This document shows positions 1 through 8,500 of a DNA stretch of 44,131 bases, piece after piece. The stretch spans positions 1 to 44,131 of the forward strand of contig PFRW01000051.1 of NCBI GenBank assembly GCA_002788755.1, in the 5' to 3' direction. The translations under genes were made by a program, and so were the position numbers. This DNA comes from Candidatus Peregrinibacteria bacterium CG_4_9_14_0_2_um_filter_41_14. Its GTDB lineage: Bacteria; Patescibacteriota; Gracilibacteria; UBA1369; UM-FILTER-41-14. Under the pieces are notes generated by a model. The model was not told where the DNA came from, did not search any database, and worked only from the letters and a program-made list of their open reading frames with translations. The first letter of the stretch is position 1. Each line of letters starts with the position of its first letter.

Positions 1-572
1 TGGCCAGTGGTATCAGAGCTCCCAATTAATCCGGAAGTAATAAAAGCTTCTTGTGAAAAATTAGCCTTAACCGCCTCATTAACCAAAGCAACACGCCCAT
101 CGGGCGCATATCCCAATTTAAAACTCTTAATCAAATCCATCCCAACCCCCCTATTCTCCAAATACCCAACAACTTTTTGACCGGCATCCGTCTCCAATAA
201 TTGCGCATGATAAAAATTAGCGGCAATATCATGCAACTCTTTAATATCTTGCTTCTGACTTTTTTGATGTTTGAGCTCTGCACTACTAACTTTAGCCTCA
301 ATTTTAACGCCAACCTTATCGGCCAAATTACTTAAGGCCTCAACAAAATCAACTCCTTCGATTAACTGATAAAACGCAAAAATATCCCCTCCCTGATTAC
401 AACCAAAACAATAGGCCAACCCTTTTTCGGGACTGACTACAAAACTAGGTGTCTTCTCACTATGAAAAGGACAAGCACCTTTAAAATTACGACCAGCCTT
501 CTTTAATTCAACATACTCCGAAACAAGGTCATATATCGATAATCGCTCCTTAATCTCCTCAACTTGATCCAT
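1..572 (-). CDS. dnaG: DNA primase DnaG, N-terminal part (runs off the window edge)
   Basis: Own translation of the minus strand from ATG at 572: MDQVEEIKERLSIYDLVSEYVELKKAGRNFKGACPFHSEKTPSFVVSPEKGLAYCFGCNQGGDIFAFY..., a CHC2 zinc finger (CPFH...YCFGC). Absent from the ORF track because it is truncated. Overlaps the end of the upstream ORF by 14 nt. Confidence 0.95.
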   Translation of the reverse strand, partial: MDQVEEIKERLSIYDLVSEYVELKKAGRNFKGACPFHSEKTPSFVVSPEKGLAYCFGCNQGGDIFAFYQLIEGVDFVEALSNLADKVGVKIEAKVSSAELKHQKSQKQDIKELHDIAANFYHAQLLETDAGQKVVGYLENRGVGMDLIKSFKLGYAPDGRVALVNEAVKANFSQEAFITSGLIGSSDTTG

Positions 573-1575
573 ATTTTTCTTCTAAATAAACAAGAATAAT
601 CGCTACAAACAACAAAATAGCAAATAAAATCATTGCCATAAAGCCCTTTAATTGCGTTGATAAAATCAACAAAGACACAACCGCAATCAAACTCATAAAC
701 AACAAATAAAAGAACACCAACTTTTGTGATGAAATGCCCACTCGCTGCAATCGATGATGCAAATGCGCCAAATCTCCCTTAAATGGCGACTTACCTTTTA
801 AAACTCTCCTAAACACAATCCAAAAAGCATCAAAAATCGGCACAAATAAAACCAAAGCAGCCGTAGCTACCTTGCCACCACCATAAACAGCCACAACACC
901 CAACATAAAGCCTAAAAACATACTTCCCGTATCTCCAATCAAATATCGCAATTTAGGCCAACAAAAGCCGGTAACCACCAACGAGGCCACTCCAAGCAAC
1001 AAAGTTAAAACTGTTACCCCCTGTTGCGGCAATGTATGAATTTGCGGTAATACACTTAAAGCAAAAATCGTAAAAAACCCAATCGTACTGGACCCAGATG
1101 CCAAACCAGGTGCACCGTCCAGCCAGTTCATCACATTTATTACCAACATAAGCCAAAGCGCCGTAATCATTTGTCCCCCAAATTGCCCAAATTCTAACCA
1201 GCCATAAAACGGAATATTAAACCCATAAATAAAGGTTCCCGTTGCCACCACCACCACGGCCGCCACCGCCTGTATCCACAACCGCAAATACGGCGACAAA
1301 TCATAACGATCATCAATAAAACTCGTTACAACCAGCAATGTGGCCCCAATAATCACCCCAACCAACTTCATATTAATATCCAAAAACACCAATGCACCCA
1401 ACAAAAAAATAATATATAAAACTATCCCAGCACTATAAGGCACCGGCTTACGCTTAAACCCATATTTTTCCGGATTATCCATTAAACCCAACCGCGGAAA
1501 ATACTTCAAAACCAACCTACTCAACAGCAACGACCCCACCAAAGCAAAAGCAATAACTGCTAAATAAAGCATCAA
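559..1575 (-). CDS. Glycosyltransferase family 4 (WecA/MraY-type undecaprenyl-phosphate sugar-1-phosphate transferase)
   Basis: Multi-TM protein with FIDDRYDLSP, NVMNWLDGAPGLASG, GDTGSMFLGF and HLHHRLQRVG motifs. Confidence 0.9.
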   Translation of the reverse strand: MMLYLAVIAFALVGSLLLSRLVLKYFPRLGLMDNPEKYGFKRKPVPYSAGIVLYIIFLLGALVFLDINMKLVGVIIGATLLVVTSFIDDRYDLSPYLRLWIQAVAAVVVVATGTFIYGFNIPFYGWLEFGQFGGQMITALWLMLVINVMNWLDGAPGLASGSSTIGFFTIFALSVLPQIHTLPQQGVTVLTLLLGVASLVVTGFCWPKLRYLIGDTGSMFLGFMLGVVAVYGGGKVATAALVLFVPIFDAFWIVFRRVLKGKSPFKGDLAHLHHRLQRVGISSQKLVFFYLLFMSLIAVVSLLILSTQLKGFMAMILFAILLFVAIILVYLEEKYGSS

Positions 1576-1635
1576 CTATTATTAGTAAAACACAAGTAGA
1601 TTAGTGCCACAGCCACATTACTGCAACAAGAAAAA

Positions 1636-2499
1636 CTACATAATCACCGCCATCTTCATCTTACCAGGCAGCCTTAACACCGGCTCAAGCAAACAAACCA
1701 TTTCATCATTTAACACACCGGCCGTAACCCCATCAACCGCAATTAACGGGCTGATAAATTGCCCCAACTTTAACTGCTCCCACTCACCGGTTTCCAAATA
1801 ATATTTTGGCCGCACCCCCCAAGCCTCCAACAAACCAATTTTACCAACTGCCCAACTCCCCTTCTCTATCGCTTCCATCTGAACCCAATTGTCCATATTA
1901 AAACAGCCAACGCGCGTACGCTCCAAAGCCGTTAAATAGCCACCAACCTCTAAAGCCTCTCCCAAATCCGATGCCAAACTTCTCACATAAAAACCTTTAC
2001 CACAAACAACCCGCAACTTTAATATTGGCCAATCGTAAGTAATGATATCAATACTTTTCACAAAAACCGGACGCGCCTTTAGTTCAAACTCCTTACCCGC
2101 ACGGATCAAATCATAAGCCCGCTTGCCCTCAACCTTAATTGCCGAATACTTAGGCGGAATCTGCATAATCTCACCAATAAAAGCCCTCAAGGCCACTTCA
2201 ACAGCAGACAGGGCCAGCTTGGCAGCTGGCTTTACATCAGCAATCTCCCCTTCTGTATCACCGGTTGTCGAAACTTTGCCCAATTCCACGGTAGCAATAT
2301 ATTCTTTTTCATCTTCTTGTAGATACTGAATCAATCTTGTTGCCTTATTAAAGGCTAAAGGCAAAACCCCGGTGGCAAAAGGGTCTAATGTCCCCAAATG
2401 ACCAACCTTTTTAATACCAACCGCTCCCCTCACCTTTTTAACAACATCAAACGAAGTCCAATCACTCGGTTTATTTATATTCAAAAAAAAATTCTCCAT
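1636..2499 (-). CDS. truB: tRNA pseudouridine(55) synthase TruB
   Basis: Likely start at MENFFLNINKPSDWTSFDVVKKVR; KKVGHLGTLDPFATGVLPLAFNKATRLIQYL catalytic motif. The ORF track start (2556) is upstream of the probable start. Confidence 0.93.
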   Translation of the reverse strand: MENFFLNINKPSDWTSFDVVKKVRGAVGIKKVGHLGTLDPFATGVLPLAFNKATRLIQYLQEDEKEYIATVELGKVSTTGDTEGEIADVKPAAKLALSAVEVALRAFIGEIMQIPPKYSAIKVEGKRAYDLIRAGKEFELKARPVFVKSIDIITYDWPILKLRVVCGKGFYVRSLASDLGEALEVGGYLTALERTRVGCFNMDNWVQMEAIEKGSWAVGKIGLLEAWGVRPKYYLETGEWEQLKLGQFISPLIAVDGVTAGVLNDEMVCLLEPVLRLPGKMKMAVIM

Positions 2500-2500
2500 A

Positions 2501-3814
2501 TTATAAGTTAACGACATGTTCACGCTCCAAAATTTCACGCACCACCTTGCGGTCATCCCATGGCACTAATTTATCACCAATAGCAATCACCTGTTCACAC
2601 CCTTTACCGGCAATTAACACTGTATCCTCCGGTTGCGCTATTTCTAAAGCATATTCAATAGCTGTCCGCCGATCAACAATTTTTGCCAATCGCTCCCCTT
2701 CTTTACGATTAATTCCAACCGCAATGTCTTCAATAATTTGTAACTGATTTTCGTTATATGGATCATCATTAGTTAAAACAATTTCATCTGCCAACTTATC
2801 GGCAATTGCTCCCATTTTAGGCCGTTTGGCTTTATCTCGACCGCCACCGGTACAACCAAAAACGAGGATGGTCTTCCCTTTGGTCACACTGTTAAAAATA
2901 CTACACAGTTTTGCCAACGCATCTTCCGTATGTGCATAATCAACAATCACAGCATACGGCTGCCCGAATTGTAATGGCTCATACCGCCCCGCAATTGGTC
3001 GCATACTATCAAACCCCTTCTTAATTTGTTCAGGCGTTAAACCTTGCGACAGCACAATTGCCGTAGCAGTCAGCGCATTATAAATATTAAAATCACCAAT
3101 CAAAAGCAACTCAACCTCAAAACTAGCATTTGGTGCCTCAATCGTAAACTTACTACGATCCGGGTACAACTCAAAACCATTGACCTTAATCGACCCATTT
3201 CTAAAACCAAACGTATACTTACGATTAGCCTGAAACTGATTCATATACTCAAATTGATCATCATCAGCATTTAAAACCAACACTTTGTCCACCCCAACTT
3301 TGCGACGCATCCCCTGTACACTAGACAAAAAACTCGCCTTTGTGCGCAAATATTTTTCAAAACTACCATGATACTCCAAATGATCATTACTAATATTTGT
3401 ATACGCCGCCACATCAAAATTAATCCCATAAATACGCGACTGCGTAATTGCGTGCGACGTTACCTCCAAAACCGCATAATCACACTTGGCTTTAACCATC
3501 GCTCTTAACATTTTTTGTGTAAAAAAAGCCGATTGCGATGACATTTTCGTCTTATTGTCCCACCGCTTATCAGCAATTTGAAAATTAATCGAAGTCATCA
3601 TGCCCACCTTATAATCAGCATCCATCAATAAATGTGCCACCATATTGCAAGTAGTGGTTTTGCCATTAGTACCCGTTATACCAATTACTTTAAGTTTACG
3701 CGCCGGATACCCATAAACCACCGCCGCCACAAATGCTTTAATCTTATGATAAAACAACAAAAAAGCATTTTGATCATTAATATACTTACGTAGCAATTTT
3801 TTTAATAAATTCAT
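2501..3814 (-). CDS. murE: Mur ligase family protein (MurE-like UDP-N-acetylmuramyl-tripeptide synthetase)
   Basis: GITGTNGKTTTCNM P-loop, YAVLEVTSHAI, TNISNDHLEYHGSFEKY, VDYAHTEDAL, VFGCTGGGRDKAKRP. Confidence 0.85.
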   Translation of the reverse strand: MNLLKKLLRKYINDQNAFLLFYHKIKAFVAAVVYGYPARKLKVIGITGTNGKTTTCNMVAHLLMDADYKVGMMTSINFQIADKRWDNKTKMSSQSAFFTQKMLRAMVKAKCDYAVLEVTSHAITQSRIYGINFDVAAYTNISNDHLEYHGSFEKYLRTKASFLSSVQGMRRKVGVDKVLVLNADDDQFEYMNQFQANRKYTFGFRNGSIKVNGFELYPDRSKFTIEAPNASFEVELLLIGDFNIYNALTATAIVLSQGLTPEQIKKGFDSMRPIAGRYEPLQFGQPYAVIVDYAHTEDALAKLCSIFNSVTKGKTILVFGCTGGGRDKAKRPKMGAIADKLADEIVLTNDDPYNENQLQIIEDIAVGINRKEGERLAKIVDRRTAIEYALEIAQPEDTVLIAGKGCEQVIAIGDKLVPWDDRKVVREILEREHVVNL

Positions 3815-4173
3815 AAAAGTTGATTAGCAGCAGCAATATCCTGCTGTATTTGCGCCTTCAAGTCGAGTAAATTTTCAAACTTACGCACTTCTCTAATAAA
3901 TCCTCTAAATTCTAACTTTACCTCCATGCCATAAACATCTTGCGCAAAGTCAAAAACATTTACCTCTAAATAATTTCGCCCCGGCTCACCGTTTCCTTTA
4001 GGACCCCAGTGCAACACACCATTATACCAATTATCGGCAATCTCAACTCGACACGCATAAACACCGTGCGGCCAACAAACCTCTTTTAAAGGCGACAAAT
4101 TTAGGGTGGGCACCAATTCCTTGGCACCCACACCTAAACCTTTTTCAACTATCGCTTTAATCATTGCTACCAA
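3811..4173 (-). CDS. Stand-alone riboflavin kinase domain (RibF C-terminal domain only)
   Basis: VPTLNLSP...WPHGVYACRVEI...NGVLHWGPKGN...LEVNVFDF..DVYGMEVKLEFRGFIREVRKFENLLDLKAQIQQDIAAA; 120 aa, no nucleotidyltransferase domain. Confidence 0.85.
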   Translation of the reverse strand: MVAMIKAIVEKGLGVGAKELVPTLNLSPLKEVCWPHGVYACRVEIADNWYNGVLHWGPKGNGEPGRNYLEVNVFDFAQDVYGMEVKLEFRGFIREVRKFENLLDLKAQIQQDIAAANQLL

Positions 4174-4759
4174 TTACACCTTCACGCTGTTCCAACTCCA
4201 CCAAACCATAACCTTGGCCGTCACTACGCTTATAAACTAAATTGTATCGGTCAGTTCGCTCATTTACAAAAATAAAGAACGTATGCCCCAACGTTTCCAT
4301 TGTGTCAACAGCCTCCATTTCGGACATTGGGTACAAATCGGTAAACAACTTACGTCGCGTAATTTTATACATCGGCTCGTTAACAACCGCTTCCGGCGTA
4401 GTTTCCTGCATCGATGGCATGGCCTGCATAGGATTATGCATATTATGCATATGCTTTTCCTTATAACGATCAATTTGACGCTTCAACTTTTCAACCACCA
4501 AATCAACAACTTCTTCAATAACCTGACCAGAAGCCTCACCTCTAATTAAAGCATGTGGCACCGACATGTTCACCTTAATAATAATATGCTGTGTACTATC
4601 TTTAATACTGCGACTTTCCACCATTACCTTAATATTAATCGCCTCTTCCTTCATCTTCAAAATTTCCGAATACTTACTTAATACATCCAATTTATTCAAA
4701 ATATAATCCTTATGATGATCCAATAATTCGATATGTTCTGACGAAATCTGAATATTCAT
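4157..4759 (-). CDS. hpf: Ribosome hibernation-promoting factor, long form
   Basis: N-terminal S30AE/YfiA-like domain plus C-terminal domain ITRRKLFTDLYPMSEMEAVDTMETLGHTFFIFVNERTDRYNLVYKRSDGQGYGLVE. Confidence 0.92.
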   Translation of the reverse strand: MNIQISSEHIELLDHHKDYILNKLDVLSKYSEILKMKEEAINIKVMVESRSIKDSTQHIIIKVNMSVPHALIRGEASGQVIEEVVDLVVEKLKRQIDRYKEKHMHNMHNPMQAMPSMQETTPEAVVNEPMYKITRRKLFTDLYPMSEMEAVDTMETLGHTFFIFVNERTDRYNLVYKRSDGQGYGLVELEQREGVIGSND

Positions 4760-4787
4760 ATGTATGTGGTTAATTATTTACACAATA

Positions 4788-5462
4788 TCACACTACCGGG
4801 TACCCCGACAACAAATCTCGCAAAGCCGCAGCAGGATCAGCCGCCTTACAAACTCCCGAAGCAACCAACACCCCTCTAGCCCCATACTCTACGGCAATTC
4901 GCACATCGTCGAAATCACGTACGCCGGCACCAACTAACAATTTGTCACCCCCAATTAGCTTTAACGCCTTCTTTATCACATCAGCTTGCGATTTTGAAAT
5001 CGAAATATCTCCACCAATCAGTTCCGGTGGCTCTACAGCCAAATAATCCGGCTCAAACTCTAAAAACGACCATCCTTCCTCCGCCGTCTCACAACAAACA
5101 ATTGTCACCAACCCAGACCGTTTTGCCGAAGTAATCGATTCTTTTAACACTTCTCGCTCCAATCTATTTTCTGAATGATTCAAAATCGTCCCCCACCCCC
5201 CCATATTTTTAACCCGCTCCGGCACAATTTTCCCTGTATAAGACCCCGCACAAGCCGGATCCACATGTTGCGCCAACTTTTTTACATTTGGAAAATCCGA
5301 AACCGCCCCAAAATCCAACGCCTGCACCGCACACGTCACATTTACATGCGGAAATTCCCCTGCCACTTCGTCATGAATTTTTAAAAGCGCCTCCGCATTA
5401 ACTCCAGAAGCCTCTGTATAAGTCTTAAAATTAGTGATGAATAGAAAATTGTTGGTAGCCAT
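4788..5462 (-). CDS. tpiA: Triose-phosphate isomerase, short archaeal-type
   Basis: 224 aa; NFKTY, GWGTILNHSENR, YLAVEPPELIGGDISIS, VGAGVRDFDDVRIAVEYGARGVLVASGV. Confidence 0.88.
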   Translation of the reverse strand: MATNNFLFITNFKTYTEASGVNAEALLKIHDEVAGEFPHVNVTCAVQALDFGAVSDFPNVKKLAQHVDPACAGSYTGKIVPERVKNMGGWGTILNHSENRLEREVLKESITSAKRSGLVTIVCCETAEEGWSFLEFEPDYLAVEPPELIGGDISISKSQADVIKKALKLIGGDKLLVGAGVRDFDDVRIAVEYGARGVLVASGVCKAADPAAALRDLLSGYPVV

Positions 5463-5464
5463 AG

Positions 5465-5493
5465 TTGAATTATTAGTAATAGTGTGCTATTAT
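5465..5493 (+). promoter_or_regulatory. Candidate sigma70-type promoter for the giant ORF
   Basis: TTGAAT (5465-5470), 17-nt spacer, TATTAT (5488-5493), 34 nt before ATG 5528; palindrome TAATAG-TGTG-CTATTA overlaps the -10. Confidence 0.55.
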
Positions 5494-5527
5494 TTAAAGA
5501 TTTTGAAATATATAACGTACTTGTCTC

Positions 5528-8500
5528 ATGTTACAAAACCAATTTGGAAGCCACAAGACGAATAACCAAAATAGTTTCACCTTTAAGGAAAAACACCTAA
5601 TCGGATTCGAACTGTTTGGCGATCTTGAAAATGAAAGTACCAACGACCCAAAAATTGAAACAGTGCAAAACCTCCAAAAAAGTCTCAATACAATCAAAAA
5701 AAATGACGAAGACACAACCGAACATAACACAAGCATTGAAAAATCAATTTATGAATTACTAAACGACGAACACGACCTAGACACAACAACGGCAAGCATG
5801 ATTGCTAAACATTTAAGCAATAAACTTAAAGAAAAAAACGGCGCCTATCCGGACGGAAACCTCCAAAACCGCGATATCGTTGTCAAAAACAAAGGTAACA
5901 AAATTACCGTCTCAACCCACGAAGAAACAAGCTGGTACGACCTCGAGAATTACGAAAACACCTATTTTACAGACACAGTGGATTTAACAGATGAAGATAT
6001 TCAAGAAATCATTAACGAAAACATTGCAAACAAAGCCGTAGCAACCAGTAGCCTTTCCAGTTACATAGATCGATCCAAAGTAGTTCCCGAAGATGATCGC
6101 TGGAGAAGCAGATATCTACTATTTCAAACCGAACAATCGTTACAACAGATCAACAAAGAACCCCTGGAATCAGATGAATATTACGGTGTACCTAAAAACT
6201 TTACCGATCGTTTTAATGACGCAACAGGTATGAGAGAAGCAATTTTAACCGAACAAATTAGTGATAGTCAAAATCTCGTTAAACTATTTGCCAGGCTTGG
6301 CATCAACCAACGTCAATTTTTAGAAGAATCATTTGGCTCAAGTTTTTTTGGCAATCTAGAACCTGGTGTTTCCGCACAACAAATTTTTGAATTCAGCAAT
6401 TTAAGCAAAAAATACGACACAATTGAAGATGCCCAAAATCGTCTTCAAATTTTAGCCAAAGATCCCGACACAAATCGCAAAGAAATAAGCGAAATCACCA
6501 GAAACATCCGTGATATCCGCGCCCTTGGCGAAATGTTAAGAGACTTGGAATACCACGCGCCTGACAAAAAAAATCCTGACTACATTAGTAAAATTAATTT
6601 TAGCAATGCCCTAGATGCCAAAAGTAAAGAAGCCTTTAAAGATAACCCAGCAATTATAATGGCACTTATGGGCTATCTATATGGCTTAAAAAATCTACAA
6701 AAAGAACAATACGTCAGCTACAGTCTAAACTCCGATCAACGGTTCGAAGCCTTTATCGAAGAAGTACCGGCAAGAGACTACGACAAATTACTAAAAGCAT
6801 ATCAAAAAATTGATATCACATGGGCACTTGGAAGCCAAACTCTAACGGAAGGTATTCAAGAATTATCAAAACCGGAATATGCGGACGTAAGAAGCATCCT
6901 CGATGCTGCAAAACTAGATTACATTGGACAAGGTGACAGCCCCATTGCAAGTGACATCGCAAGCCTTATCGCCAATCCTCTGAATACAGGTCCCATTAAC
7001 GAAGACTATGAAACATTAACTCAAGAAGAAATGACCGGTCCCGGCGCTACCGCCGAGTCTGCAAACTTTGTTAATCGTCAATACTCACAAAAAGCGATCT
7101 ACGAAAGTATTCTCCGTGACTGCCGTGACTTTAAAACAAACCAATACGATCTAACAAAATTAGAAACAAATCTAAAACGCTACGCCGAATATGGACGTTT
7201 ATACATCGCCCAAAACCCGGAAGCGCTTAAAGAAAACAATACATCACTTCTAAATACTCAGTGGCCGGAGAACACACCGCTACTCAACGCTCTAGCCGAT
7301 AAAAACTTAATTCAACTGATTCGACATGGCTTTTTACTAGAACAAAAAGTAAAAAATTCAACAAAAAAACAAGTAAAGGGATTAGACCAAGACTTACAAC
7401 AAAACAAAATTAATCCTCAAGAATTAGCACACTTCCTCACCGGCCTACACCTTGATAAAGACGGACTAGAAAAATTAGGTCTTGGCGCCGCACTAGTGAT
7501 CAATTTAGACGATGCAGGTAATCCAAACCAAAACAGTATTCATGTTGGCGGTGCAGCCAATGTCCTTGATCCAAAAGAAAGCGGCATTATTATCACATTT
7601 AGCCGTAACAATACGGAAACCGGAACCGAAGCCAGTGCTGGCACAGTGCTCAACCCTTACACAGCCAATATCGGTTTCAGTATTAAAGGTGAAATTTCTA
7701 AAAATTACCACATACGTCTTAACGGTGGCATTGGCACATTTGGACCAGTCCTTGCCGCCAGTATAGGCGCCGGCTTTGGTCGCGACTTAAAGACTTACAC
7801 AACCGAACACGAAGAAGAAACAATCAAAGAATTCTACGACACAAAAGGCACTGTTTTTGAAGAACTCAATGCGGCTCAAAAAGCCAAAAAATCCGAAACA
7901 GAGCAAATGGCGATTGTTAATAAAATCCCCCACCTTAAAGAACTACACGAATATTTCACAAAGCAAACCCCGCCTTTACCAGAAAAACAAATTAATGAAA
8001 TTTTCATCGGTGAAAACGGACTAGCTAATGAACTACAAAACAACATAAAAAATTATGCCGTTGAAAACACAAGCGAAGTAGGTTGGGAAGTTGGCGGTGG
8101 ACTTGCGTTCGTCGATATTTTTGGCGTAACAGTTCCTATCCCCTATGCCTACATTAGTCTGGAACTTCCAACCGGCAAAACCATTATGCGTTACAGCATG
8201 CCATCAGACGTTGAAGCCAACACACAAATTCAAATGGAAGATGCCATTCAAGCACAATTACTTGAACAAGCGGGCACAAGCCAAAATCTAATAGTTACAT
8301 CAACAAAAAGCGGCGAAGTTTATTTCGATAAAGAAACCGGCCAATGGCGTATAAACCAAACGCGTGGGATTCCAGAACTTGGCACTTTAAATGCAGACCA
8401 AAAAGCCAAAGCCAAAAAACTCACAGAAGCATACAAAGCTTATGGCATCACCTTTAGTGAGATTACAGATCCAGCCTATACCACAAAAGATGGACTCAAA

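Noticed and set aside
131-313. Small minus-strand ORF in the track
   Set aside because: Lies out of frame within the truncated dnaG coding region.
4242-4549. Several 69-88 aa ORFs over hpf
   Set aside because: Overlap a confidently identified gene on both strands; low-complexity shadow ORFs.
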